Source: an archaeon
GTDB lineage: Archaea; Asgardarchaeota; Heimdallarchaeia; Heimdallarchaeales; Kariarchaeaceae
Length of the DNA stretch: 42,302 bases
Reading direction: 5' to 3'
Assembly (NCBI GenBank): GCA_024280435.1
Contig: JAJRQD010000224.1
Coordinates: 1-42,302, forward strand
The notes beneath the pieces were generated by a model that saw only the letters and a list, made by a program, of their open reading frames with translations, did no database searches and had not been told where the DNA came from. The position numbers and the translations under genes are program-made. This document shows positions 33,931 to 42,302 of the stretch, one piece after another (position 1 is the first letter of the stretch; each line of letters starts with the position of its first letter).

Positions 33931-35607
33931 GCAGCTAAAAAGAAAACAACAGATTCAACAAAAAAGGCAAAGTCTACTAGTACCGCTAAAAAGACTACTG
34001 CCAAAAAGGCTAGTACAGCTAAAAAGACCACCACTAAAAAAGCTAGTGTAGCAAAACCCAAAAAAACAACTTCTAAAAAGGCTGCTACAAAAAAGGATAC
34101 AGAGGAGAAACCCAAGAAAAGAGTATCAAGAGCCAAGAAAGTGGATACAGAGGAGAAACCCAAGAAAAGAGTATCAAGAGCTAAGAAAGTGGATACAGAG
34201 GAGAAACCCAAGAAAAGAGTATCAAGAGCCAAGAAAGTGGATGCTGAGGAGAAGCCAAAGAAAAGAGTATCAAGAGCTAAGAAAAAGGAAGAGGAAGTCA
34301 AGCCAGAAAGGTCTAAGAAGAAACCCAAGCCAACAATGGCACCTTCAATTAATATCGGTACTGCAGGTCATGTAGATGAGGGTAAGTCCACTCTGATCAA
34401 ATTATTGACAAATAAATTCCCAGATGAACATTCTGAGGAGCTTAAAAGAGGTATCACCATAAGATTAGGATATGCAGATTGTGATATACTGAAATGTCCT
34501 GTGTGCCCAGATCCAGAATGCTGGACAATATATGATGAATGTCAGAACTGTGGAAAGACAACAGTACCTGAAAGAAGGGTCAGCTTTGTAGATGCACCTG
34601 GTCATGAGATACTGATGAATGTGATGTTATCTGGAGCTGCAATCATGGATGGTGTGATGTTGTTGATTTCTGCCACAAATGCTGTACCTCAACCACAAAC
34701 AAGAGAGCATCTTGCTGCATTGACTGCACTGGGTGTTGAGAAGATTGTAATTGTACAGAACAAGATTGATCTTGTCACACAGGAAGCAGCCATGCAGAAC
34801 TACAATGAGATCAAGGAATTTATCAAAGGAACTATCGCAGAGAATGCACCCATCGTTCCAATTTCATCATTACATGGAGCAAATCTTGATATTCTATTAT
34901 CTGCATTACAACATTTCTTACCTGATCCAAAAAGAGAGCTTGATGCACCACCAACAATGATGGTGGCAAGATCATTTGATATCAACAGACCTGGAACCAA
35001 GCCCAGTAAATTGAAGGGTGGTGTCTTCGGTGGCTCAGTATTGACTGGTACTTTGAAAGTGGGTGATGATATAGTAATTCTACCAGGGCTCAAGAAGAAA
35101 GAAGGAAAGAAGATCAAGTATATACCGGTGCAGACAAAAGTTCAATCAATCAATATGGGTGAATTTGGTTCTGTAAAAGAGGCAACTCCTGGTGGATTAC
35201 TAGGCGTACAGACCACAATAGATCCATCAATGGCAAGATCTGATAGTCTTAGTGGAAGTATTCTAACATCTCCAGATGCACTGAAACCAGTGGTATCAGA
35301 GGTAACAATTGAATTGACCCTTTTTGATAATGTGGTTGGTATGGTAAATACTTCTGGTCAAACAGGAAAAGAGGTGAAACCAATTGCCAAGAATGAAGCA
35401 TTATTGCTAACAGTTGGTACTGCCACTGCCGTTGGTACGGTTATTGAGGTGAAGAAAAACTGGGCCAGATTAACAATCAATCCTCAGATAGCAATTATCC
35501 CCGAGACAAAGATCGCAATCTCACGTAGATTTGACAAACGTTGGAGATTAATTGGATATGCAATCATCACAGAATATACGGAAATACCAATTACAATAGT
35601 TAAATAA
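33928..35607 (+). CDS. eif2g: Translation initiation factor aIF2 gamma with long lysine-rich N-terminal tail
   Basis: 559 residues if AUA 33928 starts it. The GTPase that carries Met-tRNAi to the 40S-like subunit. Residues 1-136 are a tail of A, K, S and T (MAAKKKTTDSTKKAKS style, histone-H1-like), then four DTEEKPKKRVSRAKKV repeats. The core runs NIGTAGHVDEGKST (147-155 for G1; most relatives have H and T where this has E and S), SEELKRGITIRLGYADC, zinc cysteines CPVCPDPEC and CQNCGK, VDAPGHEILMNVMLSGAAIMDG, NKID and the beta-barrel domains. No ATG, GTG or TTG lies before 34141; ATG 34336 would give the usual core alone. Confidence 0.93.
   Translation: MAAKKKTTDSTKKAKSTSTAKKTTAKKASTAKKTTTKKASVAKPKKTTSKKAATKKDTEEKPKKRVSRAKKVDTEEKPKKRVSRAKKVDTEEKPKKRVSRAKKVDAEEKPKKRVSRAKKKEEEVKPERSKKKPKPTMAPSINIGTAGHVDEGKSTLIKLLTNKFPDEHSEELKRGITIRLGYADCDILKCPVCPDPECWTIYDECQNCGKTTVPERRVSFVDAPGHEILMNVMLSGAAIMDGVMLLISATNAVPQPQTREHLAALTALGVEKIVIVQNKIDLVTQEAAMQNYNEIKEFIKGTIAENAPIVPISSLHGANLDILLSALQHFLPDPKRELDAPPTMMVARSFDINRPGTKPSKLKGGVFGGSVLTGTLKVGDDIVILPGLKKKEGKKIKYIPVQTKVQSINMGEFGSVKEATPGGLLGVQTTIDPSMARSDSLSGSILTSPDALKPVVSEVTIELTLFDNVVGMVNTSGQTGKEVKPIAKNEALLLTVGTATAVGTVIEVKKNWARLTINPQIAIIPETKIAISRRFDKRWRLIGYAIITEYTEIPITIVK
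34096..34287 (+). repeat. Four 48-bp tandem repeats coding for the aIF2-gamma tail
   Basis: Units start at 34096, 34144, 34192 and 34240, each encoding D-T/A-EEKPKKRVSRAKK-V/K. Differences between units are mostly synonymous (GCC/GCT, AAA/AAG, CCC/CCA), which shows the region is translated in this frame. The length of 48 is a multiple of three. Confidence 0.9.
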
Positions 35608-35691
35608 AAACCTTAAATATTTGACAAGTATAGTTTAAATATTTGTAATATAAATATAAATATAAATTAATCAATTAATATTACTGATATA

Positions 35692-36078
35692 ATGAAAGTA
35701 TTTCTTGATACAAATGTTCTTCTACACGTGGAGAAGTTGAAAGTAAACATACAAGATAGTATTGATAACCTGATTGGTAATGCAGAAATACTTATTCATC
35801 CAATGGTTGAGGCAGAGATCATTTCTGCGCTGCTAGATAAGGGTAAAAAAGGACAACAAGCTAATCTTGCAATGCAGCTCTTATCCCATTTCTCACAGTA
35901 TCTTGATGATAAGGAGTATCCTGGGACTGATACTGCATTATTAATCACTGCAAAAAGAGAGAATGGAATTGTATTCACTCTGGACCTTGCTCTGAAAAAA
36001 AGATGTAGCAATGCAGGTATTCCAGTGATCTCATCATATAAATTCAAAAGATTAAAGCTATATGGCCAGGATTTCTAA
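35692..36078 (+). CDS. PIN-domain nuclease (Fcf1/Utp24-like)
   Basis: 128 residues. The acidic PIN residues are in VFLDTNVLL (D6), VEAEIIS (E near 42-44), YPGTDTALL (D near 82) and FTLDLALKKR (D near 98). Archaeal genes of this group sit behind eS6-aIF2gamma, as here, and resemble Fcf1/Utp24 rRNA-processing nucleases; a rRNA role is inferred. No adjacent antitoxin gene, so a VapC toxin is less likely. Promoter-like ATATAAATATAAATATAAAT lies about 30 nt upstream. Confidence 0.8.
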   Translation: MKVFLDTNVLLHVEKLKVNIQDSIDNLIGNAEILIHPMVEAEIISALLDKGKKGQQANLAMQLLSHFSQYLDDKEYPGTDTALLITAKRENGIVFTLDLALKKRCSNAGIPVISSYKFKRLKLYGQDF

Positions 36079-36112
36079 ACACAATTTATTTATTTAAAAT
36101 GTAAATATTTAT

Positions 36113-37627
36113 TTGAGTGTCAGCTTTGTTAATAATATGTCATCCAAATTAATTGGAAAATACAAGGTTGGGATTATAATCACAATAATTCTGATCTCAT
36201 CAGGCTTGTTCGCAATACCTGCAATACAGAATAATATTAATGCTGATGATTATATTTCTAATTTTACACAATCAAATGTGGCATATGGTGATGGGATAAA
36301 TGTGAAAGTACTCTTTCCAGAGAATACACATTACAAGGGAAATGATATTCCATTCTCATTGGAAATCAGTGTAATAGGCTCTGCAATTAAATTATCTTAC
36401 ATACTTATAAACGTAAGTAACACTGTGAGAAGTGCGACACAGAGAGTAGTGCTGAATCAGACAGTTGGAGTGGGTAATCACACCATAGCTTCTCAGTTCA
36501 CAGCTACATTTGATATGAATGGATTTTTAGCACTGAATTATGGTGCTTACACATTGGATGCATATGAACTGGTTTATTCACAGAGACATATAGAAGAAAA
36601 AATATCTGAAAGCTTAGAATTTGATTTTGATATCATTGAATGGCCTGTGGTGAATGAATTCAATGCAGCTAATTGGAAATTCTCTGATAACATTGATATC
36701 AGCTTCAATAAAGGTGTTCCCTATGAATTGACAATTACACCCAAAGTAAGTTCTGGTACTGCAGTACTTAATGTGAGCCTGCAAACCACCTCTTATGTAG
36801 TGCTGAATTATACTGTCAGCACTCTTAGCTCATCAACAATTCAATTGGGATTTGAAGGTGATATATCCTATGATGAGAATGGAGATCAGATTTTTGTCGG
36901 AAATCTTAAGGATGTACAGAATTTCACCATTATATATGATTTTTCCCTATCTGAGAGTGTGACTGTACAACTATTGATGCTCACGCAACGTATTCCTATA
37001 TTTGTCGTCAATGCAAATAATAACTGGCATGGCTATGCCACAGATGGTTTATATTTTGAGAGACCTGACTATTATCTGAAGCAGGTAAGTTTCAGATTCC
37101 AAGCAACATTCAATATCACGATGATCGAGATTATAGAGGTGGAATTTGATATGAACGCAACCAGTAGTCTGTATGCACTGATCTCCACTGCAAATGATGC
37201 TATTGGTAAGTCACTGAAACTGGTAAATAATACATGGAATATAGGTGCAGGCCCTCAGCCTGGAAATGCTGGGTTGGATATTGAATTAGTCTATACCAAC
37301 AGAACTATGGACCATCTGGGTATTGTCATTGGCTCTGAAGGGGAGGCATATAATATTGCAGTCAATGCAAGAGGATCTAATTTTGAGGGAAATTACAGAA
37401 TAACATCTAATTTTGGCGATAATCTGATACAACATGAGCTATCTCACGTGTTTGGTGCACCAGATCGCTGGACTGATACGGATAGTGCATCTATAATGAG
37501 TAAATCCAAGCCTGATGATGCATTTTTTGATATTGCCACATTTAAGTTCTGGTTACTGAGAAGCAATTGGCTGGATGAAGATATAACAACGATGATGAAC
37601 AAAGCCAAACTATTTATGATAACATAA
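36113..37627 (+). CDS. Secreted metzincin-type metalloprotease
   Basis: 504 residues from TTG 36113, or ATG 36137. The N-terminal hydrophobic stretch KVGIIITIILISSGLFAIPA is a signal peptide, followed by ~320 residues of beta-rich ectodomain with many N-x-S/T sequons. At about 441-451 HELSHVFGAPD matches the metzincin zinc motif H-E-x-x-H-x-x-G-x-x-D, and SIM at 460-462 fits the Met-turn. C-terminal to it are ~40 residues. No C-terminal anchor. The substrate is unknown. It probably matures outside the cell and acts on surface or environmental proteins. Confidence 0.75.
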   Translation: MSVSFVNNMSSKLIGKYKVGIIITIILISSGLFAIPAIQNNINADDYISNFTQSNVAYGDGINVKVLFPENTHYKGNDIPFSLEISVIGSAIKLSYILINVSNTVRSATQRVVLNQTVGVGNHTIASQFTATFDMNGFLALNYGAYTLDAYELVYSQRHIEEKISESLEFDFDIIEWPVVNEFNAANWKFSDNIDISFNKGVPYELTITPKVSSGTAVLNVSLQTTSYVVLNYTVSTLSSSTIQLGFEGDISYDENGDQIFVGNLKDVQNFTIIYDFSLSESVTVQLLMLTQRIPIFVVNANNNWHGYATDGLYFERPDYYLKQVSFRFQATFNITMIEIIEVEFDMNATSSLYALISTANDAIGKSLKLVNNTWNIGAGPQPGNAGLDIELVYTNRTMDHLGIVIGSEGEAYNIAVNARGSNFEGNYRITSNFGDNLIQHELSHVFGAPDRWTDTDSASIMSKSKPDDAFFDIATFKFWLLRSNWLDEDITTMMNKAKLFMIT

Positions 37628-37696
37628 TTCTGAATTCATTTTATAGTTATCCTGAATAATTATCATACATTGTAAGTTAAAACAATTTTTTTATGC

Positions 37697-38056
37697 TTAG
37701 ATTATGTACTCTTCTGGTATCAAGCCTCTATCATAGAGTACCTGTGCACCATTTTTTCTGTATCTGAATTCCAAGCGTCCTTTTCCTTCCTCATCCAGAC
37801 CATATTGGGGAATAATTATGACCACATCTCCTGGCCTTACCCACATACGCTTCCTGTATTTTCCTGGTATTGATATCTGACGAGTGAAGTCATCCATACA
37901 TCTCACGAGTAAAAGTCCACCTCCAAGTGATTGTATCACCTGGCCAAGTACCTCGCCATCCTGTGCCTTGGGTAATCTAACTCTTACTACTTCATCTGCA
38001 ACTGTTGTTCTGTTGCTTTTTTTTCCTTTCTTTCCTGGTTTTTTCTTCTTTGCTAT
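37697..38056 (-). CDS. eif1a: Translation initiation factor aIF1A
   Basis: About 119 residues from AUA 38056 (MAKKKKPGKKGKKSNRTT). The S1-like OB fold follows: LPKAQDGEVLGQVIQSLGGG, LLLVRCMDDFTRQISIPGKY, RKRMWVRPGDVVIIIPQYGL, then EFRYRKNGAQVLYDRGLIPE. It aids ribosome scanning and start-codon selection with aIF1 and aIF2. The basic start resembles eukaryotic eIF1A. The only conventional codon upstream is TTG 38071, which sits in front of the Shine-Dalgarno and would add five odd residues. Confidence 0.92.
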   Translation of the reverse strand: MAKKKKPGKKGKKSNRTTVADEVVRVRLPKAQDGEVLGQVIQSLGGGLLLVRCMDDFTRQISIPGKYRKRMWVRPGDVVIIIPQYGLDEEGKGRLEFRYRKNGAQVLYDRGLIPEEYII

Positions 38057-38069
38057 GCTATTGCACCTC
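38054..38069 (-). promoter_or_regulatory. Shine-Dalgarno and AUA start of aIF1A
   Basis: On the minus strand GAGGTG (38069-38064) is followed by seven bases (CAATAGC) and AUA (38056-38054), then GCA-AAG-AAG. A TATA-like TTATTTAA lies about 60 nt before AUA, which leaves room for a short leader with this Shine-Dalgarno. Confidence 0.5.
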
Positions 38070-38168
38070 AAACTTTACTAGTATACTAGCTATATGTATT
38101 ATCTATAACTACTCCTTAAATAAGGCTTATGAAACTATGTAGATAATTTAATTATTTATTTTCCATTT

Positions 38169-38870
38169 TTATTCGAATTGTTCGTTCATCTTTAGTAATT
38201 TTAAGATCCTAGTACCATATAATGTGAGATATGGGAGGTAAATATATGGTATTATTTTCTGGAATGTGGCATTTGGAATATTATTGAGAAATTCAGGTAC
38301 TTTTTGCACATAATTTCCACCCGTAATTATTATTGTGATAAGAATAAATAACATGTCGATTTTTAATGAGTATCTGATTTTGTATTCATCATTTTTTGGA
38401 AGTAAAACTAGGCTGATACCGAATAGAAAAATAGTGATCATTATACTCAAGTATAATCTCAATGCCAATTTACTATGTATTTCCAAGTATAATCCCATAT
38501 CATACACACCTACCATGAACAGAAATACTGAACTGATCACACCTGAGATTGAGGCTAAAATAGGAATAACTATCTTCTTTTTTAATGATCTGAAATTACT
38601 TGGATAGTAAATAAAAAACGGGATCATAAATGTGGCTGTAATATACATAGAAATATTGAATATCTCTGGATATCTCGCTTTGCTCCATTTCTCTCCATTC
38701 TCACCAATTGTATTTGCTCTAGCACCAAGTTCTGATAAAAACTGATTGAAAAACTGATAATCTCCATAAAATGATATTGCAAGAATATTTCCAATAATGA
38801 ATATACTTGTTGCAATATGTAACGACCACACTGCAAATATCCTATACTTTGTCTGAAAATATAATGTCAT
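38169..38870 (-). CDS. DUF998-like membrane protein
   Basis: 233 residues, six or seven helices. GDYQFFNQFLSELGARANTIGENG resembles the L-S-E-L-G motif of DUF998. FLFMVGVYDMGLYLEIHSKLALRLY follows. It is a close paralog of the next gene upstream (same order of motifs, many identical residues), so the two arose by tandem duplication. Function unknown; DUF998 proteins are uncharacterised integral membrane proteins. Confidence 0.75.
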   Translation of the reverse strand: MTLYFQTKYRIFAVWSLHIATSIFIIGNILAISFYGDYQFFNQFLSELGARANTIGENGEKWSKARYPEIFNISMYITATFMIPFFIYYPSNFRSLKKKIVIPILASISGVISSVFLFMVGVYDMGLYLEIHSKLALRLYLSIMITIFLFGISLVLLPKNDEYKIRYSLKIDMLFILITIIITGGNYVQKVPEFLNNIPNATFQKIIPYIYLPYLTLYGTRILKLLKMNEQFE

Positions 38871-38925
38871 ATTATTGCAGTTTTCATATAATATAAGAAT
38901 TTTTTTGTTATTATAATCAGTTTCG

Positions 38926-39693
38926 CTAATTTTTTAATAGTTTCAAGTTTCTTATACCATATAATGTAAGATATGGTAAAAATGTATATGGCATTATTTT
39001 CTGAAATGTGGCTCTTGGAATGATACTTATAAAATCAGGTACCTCTTGCATATAGTTTATACCTGTGATTACAAATGTCAATACTATAAATATCATATCC
39101 AGTCTCAAAGAATAATGTTTCCTGTATTTATCATCCTCTGGAAGTAATATCAGGCTTATTCCAAATAGTGTGATAGTGAATATTATCCCAAGATACAGGT
39201 TAAGAGCCACCTCTATATGCTTATCAAGGTATAATCCCATATCATACACACCTACAAGGATTAAATATATCGAACTGATGATACCTGAGACTGCGGTCAG
39301 TATGGGTACTATAATTTTACTCTCAAGTGATCTGAATTGACTTGGTAGGAATACAAAAAATGGTACCATAAACACAGCTGTGATATATAATGAGATATTG
39401 AATATTTCAGGATACTCCGCTTTTGGCCACATATTACCATCCTCATCCATCACATCAGCTCTAGAACCAAGTTCTGAGAAAAATTGATTGAAAAACTCAT
39501 ATCCATCATAGAAAATAATTGCAATTATATTTCCAATAATAAACAATGCAGTTGCAATGAACAGGGACCAGATTGCATAACGTTGGTACTTTGTATTGTT
39601 ATAGAATGACATATATTGTGTAACTATTTGCCCTATAAGTATCTCACTAATTATTATTAGAAAACGAAAAACATTTTTGATTTTATTTCCCAT
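38926..39693 (-). CDS. DUF998-like membrane protein, tandem paralog
   Basis: About 255 residues from ATG 39693. It has an extra N-terminal helix (FLIIISEILIGQIVTQYMSF) that its downstream paralog lacks. The shared core is YEFFNQFFSELGSRADVMDED, ILVGVYDMGLYLDKHIEVAL and FQKIMPYTFLPYLTLYGIRN. It diverges from the 562-residue membrane/longin-like protein with 39 nt between. Confidence 0.75.
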   Translation of the reverse strand: MGNKIKNVFRFLIIISEILIGQIVTQYMSFYNNTKYQRYAIWSLFIATALFIIGNIIAIIFYDGYEFFNQFFSELGSRADVMDEDGNMWPKAEYPEIFNISLYITAVFMVPFFVFLPSQFRSLESKIIVPILTAVSGIISSIYLILVGVYDMGLYLDKHIEVALNLYLGIIFTITLFGISLILLPEDDKYRKHYSLRLDMIFIVLTFVITGINYMQEVPDFISIIPRATFQKIMPYTFLPYLTLYGIRNLKLLKN

Positions 39694-39703
39694 TGTGAGC
39701 AAT

Positions 39704-39711
39704 TTTATATA
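39704..39711 (+). promoter_or_regulatory. TATA box of the membrane/longin-like gene
   Basis: TTTTATATA (its core TTTATATA) is centred 25 nt before GTG 39733, fitting a leaderless transcript. The same run lies in front of the divergent DUF998 gene but only 14 nt from its ATG, too close to serve it. Confidence 0.5.
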
Positions 39712-39732
39712 TTACTGTACCACATGTAATAT

Positions 39733-41421
39733 GTGAGCAACGAATCATTAAAAATAGTTAAAAACACAGAGTATAATTCTCTAGATCAGTTAATTCAGAT
39801 TATAGAGATCAGTTTCGTATTTCTAATCACTTTCTCTCTGATAGCACTGATAGACAGTGCATTTAATCAGGCAAATCTATATGCCGGGATCGCATCGGAT
39901 TATCTAGGAGAGCGTGATATTGGTAGTCTACGAGGTGGAAATTATGAAGAGATAGTCAGGATCACACTGATCTTTAATCTATTTCTATTTGCATTCTCTC
40001 TATTCTTCGGAATCTGGATACGCAGAACTAGAGATGGATGGACATGGCCTGATTTTGGATATTCATTCAGAACTGATAAGTATTCATTCGGCCAATTAAT
40101 GAGCAGAGGTGTATTACTAGGACTTATTGCAGTACTACTGTATTTTATCATTCTTATGCCAATCTCATTCTATCTCAATGGAGATAAGGGATTTCTGCTT
40201 TTTGCATATTCCTATGCAGATGGCAATATCTATTCTGCACAGGCATTGAATTCTGAGTATTACTTTGGTATTGTGGAGATGGGATTCATCTGGCCTGCCT
40301 CTGCTGGTTTCTTCTTCTTTGCATATGTATACACCTCTATCAACAATAAATTCCCAACTGGAGTTGCCAATATTCTGGCCACTTTTTTCTATCTATTCTA
40401 TCTTGTATTTTTCTTTGTCATACAGGGAGGTGCCAAGATAGAGGGCCTAATAAAATTGGTGACAAACCCTCGTGAGTATATAGTGGCGTGGGTGACGATT
40501 TTCTCATTACTGGTGATATTGTATATTAATTTTGCCAGCTTTGCAGAGACTAAGAGCATAGTAGTGCCATTCGTGATGAATTTTGTATTCAATGTGGGAA
40601 TAACACTTGTACGTGCAGTTAATTCACTGATTTTCTTTGATACTGGAAATACTGTAAAAATGCTTATTCTGCCTCTTATTGTGCTATTCATAGTAATTAT
40701 ATGGTATATCAAGAGGAGAGAGGATTTCTCCACAATTAAAATCGGAATTAATCATCTAAGATCAATGAATTATTCAGTATTCAAATTAATTGGCTTCTTT
40801 GTACTGTTCATGCTCCTATCCTTCCTGGTACCTGGTATAATAAATGAATTACTGTTCAAAAAAGTGTCTCTTGATTACTGGGTGATAACTGCATTATTTG
40901 CAATTGATTTTCTTGTTATCATCTCTATTTCAGTTGTTGTTCTGACATATGAGCCCACAGATGTGCATGATGTGTTGCTTATCTCAAATGATGGTCTACC
41001 AATAGGGTCTCACATAGAGTTATTTGAGACTGATGATGTATTGATTTCAGGTTTCTTCACTGCACTTGCATCAGTTGATCAGGAACTCTCATCGGATTCA
41101 GGCTTGAAATCGATCAAAAGAGGGAATATGGAGATATTAATTGAAGATGGTGTGAACACAAGATTGATAGTGCTTGCAGATCGAGATCAGAAAGATATTA
41201 GAAATCAGATACAGTATCTATTTCGTAAGTTTGAGGTAGAGACATCGGTTGGTGAGATAGAGGCAGTCAATCATGGTAAGGTATCTCCATCTGCGAATAA
41301 ACTGGTGGAGGATATTGGTAAATTATCAAATACCTTCAGTATTCCAGATCAGACAAAATGGATTGCCACACTCTCTATTGTACTGGGTCCATTGATGTTG
41401 ATATTAATTGGTTTGATTTGA
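39733..41421 (+). CDS. CPBP-like membrane protein fused to a longin/roadblock-like domain
   Basis: 562 residues from GTG. Around ten transmembrane helices fill about 25-405. IVEMGFIWPASAGFFFFAYVY and FASFAETKSIVVPFVMNFVFNV resemble degenerate CPBP (CaaX-protease-like) motifs, in which the catalytic glutamates and histidines are partly lost. The cytosolic domain (about 414-520) reads LLISNDGLPIGSHIELFETD, DVLISGFFTALASVDQELSS, SIKRGNMEILIEDGVNTRLI, VLADRDQKDIRNQIQYLFRK. This is the I-S-x-D-G-L-P..., G-F-x-x-A, I-x-x-G pattern of longin/roadblock-like regulators of small GTPases. A final helix (WIATLSIVLGPLMLILIGLI) anchors the C-terminus. Confidence 0.65.
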   Translation: MSNESLKIVKNTEYNSLDQLIQIIEISFVFLITFSLIALIDSAFNQANLYAGIASDYLGERDIGSLRGGNYEEIVRITLIFNLFLFAFSLFFGIWIRRTRDGWTWPDFGYSFRTDKYSFGQLMSRGVLLGLIAVLLYFIILMPISFYLNGDKGFLLFAYSYADGNIYSAQALNSEYYFGIVEMGFIWPASAGFFFFAYVYTSINNKFPTGVANILATFFYLFYLVFFFVIQGGAKIEGLIKLVTNPREYIVAWVTIFSLLVILYINFASFAETKSIVVPFVMNFVFNVGITLVRAVNSLIFFDTGNTVKMLILPLIVLFIVIIWYIKRREDFSTIKIGINHLRSMNYSVFKLIGFFVLFMLLSFLVPGIINELLFKKVSLDYWVITALFAIDFLVIISISVVVLTYEPTDVHDVLLISNDGLPIGSHIELFETDDVLISGFFTALASVDQELSSDSGLKSIKRGNMEILIEDGVNTRLIVLADRDQKDIRNQIQYLFRKFEVETSVGEIEAVNHGKVSPSANKLVEDIGKLSNTFSIPDQTKWIATLSIVLGPLMLILIGLI

Positions 41422-41455
41422 AATATTTGAAATACCATTAATTATTATAAAGATC

Positions 41456-42302
41456 ATGTTTGATAAAATTGCTATTATTGGAGTACCACAGGATTTAGGT
41501 GCTTCTAGAAGAGGAGTCGATATGGGTGCTTCCGCCATCAGGATCGCTGGTATTCATTCCGCGATTAACAAACTTGGCTATAATACATATGACTTTGGAA
41601 ATATATCCTGCCATGATATAGATCAGAGTGGTATAATTAATTTTGACAATAATCTCAATTATCTTGATCAAATTATCGATTCATGCAATATGCTTAAGAC
41701 AAGAGTTGAAGAAGCAATTGATCAGAACTACCTGCCTATTGTACTCGGTGGTGATCACTCGATTGCAATTGGTACACTTGCTGGTATGAAGAGATTGCAT
41801 GGTGGTAGGACTGGAATTCTATGGATTGATGCACATGGTGATTTTAATACTGATGAAACCTCTAAATCGGGCAATATTCATGGTATGCCATTTGCAGTGA
41901 TCAACAACATAGGTTCAAGAAGATTACTTGATATTGGTCCATCTCCCAGTGTGATAGAGGAAAATTCAGTACTGATTGCTGCCAGAGATCTTGATAGAGA
42001 AGAGGTTGAATTATTGAGAAATTCAAAGGTTACAGTATTCACGATGTCTGATATTGATAAACTTGGAATGCATGAAGTGGCACATCGTGCTATAAAAATT
42101 GCCACCAATGATGTGGATTATCTACATGTATCATTTGACATAGATTCTCTTGATCCAGACTTTGCACCTGGAACTGGAACCAGAGTACCCGGTGGATTGA
42201 CATACAGGGAAGCACATCTGCTGATGGAACTGGTACATGATTCTGGTAAACTGTCCTCAATTGAGATGGTAGAGATCAATCCAACACTTGATATTCGCAA
42301 TA
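41456..42302 (+). CDS. rocF: Arginase (partial, runs off the window)
   Basis: Ureohydrolase with the two-manganese site: GGDHSIAIGT (H), IDAHGDFNT (D-x-H-x-D), and SFDIDSLDPDFAPGTG (D-x-D). The start IIGVPQDLGASRRGVDMGAS and NIHGMPFAVI follow arginases rather than agmatinases. At the end SIEMVEINPTLD is intact and the frame is still open at 42302. It converts arginine to ornithine and urea, and the ornithine aminotransferase at 23-24 kb could take the product on. Confidence 0.9.
   Translation, partial: MFDKIAIIGVPQDLGASRRGVDMGASAIRIAGIHSAINKLGYNTYDFGNISCHDIDQSGIINFDNNLNYLDQIIDSCNMLKTRVEEAIDQNYLPIVLGGDHSIAIGTLAGMKRLHGGRTGILWIDAHGDFNTDETSKSGNIHGMPFAVINNIGSRRLLDIGPSPSVIEENSVLIAARDLDREEVELLRNSKVTVFTMSDIDKLGMHEVAHRAIKIATNDVDYLHVSFDIDSLDPDFAPGTGTRVPGGLTYREAHLLMELVHDSGKLSSIEMVEINPTLDIRN

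Noticed and set aside
34141-34143. GTG start for aIF2-gamma
   Set aside because: It is the last codon of the first 48-bp repeat unit; the coding pattern runs upstream without a break and no Shine-Dalgarno precedes it.
33849-34328. 159-residue minus-strand ORF with repeats
   Set aside because: Antisense of the aIF2-gamma tail repeats; the repeated FLALDTLFLGF pattern is only the complement of the lysine-rich repeats.

Overview
This AT-rich window most likely comes from an Asgard archaeon, probably Heimdallarchaeia-like. The placement is my inference. It rests on archaeal/eukaryotic-type information genes (eS1/S3Ae, eS6, eS24, eS27/S27ae, aIF1A, aIF2-gamma, Spt4, RpoE', a DUF359 dephospho-CoA kinase), archaeal TATA promoters with leaderless starts, a Ras/Rab-like small GTPase, and a membrane protein ending in a longin/roadblock-like domain, combined with a menaquinone pathway.

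Layout. 1-2.8 kb: two inward-facing remnants of an IS66-like transposase flank a membrane protein and a membrane-anchored caspase-fold-like protein. 2.9-4.1 kb: two small membrane or surface proteins of unknown function. 4.2-18.1 kb: menaquinone genes in three blocks. These are a minus-strand block (UbiE/MenG methyltransferase, flavin-barrel protein, UbiA fusion, MenH-like hydrolase), a plus-strand pair (menF in two frames, then menD) and a minus-strand pair (menA, menE). serS and three membrane-protein genes lie among them; menB and menC are not in the window. 18.2-25 kb: an orphan ABC ATPase, a MazG-like protein, eS1, a lysine-less class V aminotransferase relative, a small GTPase with an in-frame TAG, RdgB, a tandem repeat, ornithine aminotransferase and tRNA-Arg(GCG). 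25-31.8 kb: membrane proteins, a hotdog thioesterase, a TrmB regulator, eS24-eS27, a membrane-tethered winged-helix protein and a DUF418/DUF1624-type membrane protein. 31.9-38.1 kb: the conserved archaeal information cluster, DUF359-Spt4-RpoE' diverging from eS6-aIF2gamma-PIN, then a secreted metzincin and aIF1A. 38.2-42.3 kb: a DUF998-like gene pair, the membrane/longin-like protein, and an arginase cut by the window end.

Main message. Two start-codon-selecting initiation factors, aIF2-gamma and aIF1A, have no conventional start at their natural N-termini. Each instead has a Shine-Dalgarno-like sequence at proper spacing before an AUA codon. The same arrangement fits the caspase-like gene and possibly the second half of menF. 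This suggests AUA initiation, perhaps as an autoregulatory device like the AUU start of bacterial infC. Three genes are also interrupted: menF (a -1 shift at GGGAAAA), a small membrane protein (a -1 shift at TTTTTTA) and the small GTPase (TAG). These could be programmed recoding, real decay or assembly errors; read-level data would decide.

Arginase plus ornithine aminotransferase suggests arginine breakdown to glutamate semialdehyde. The hotdog thioesterase is a candidate for the DHNA-CoA hydrolysis step of menaquinone synthesis.
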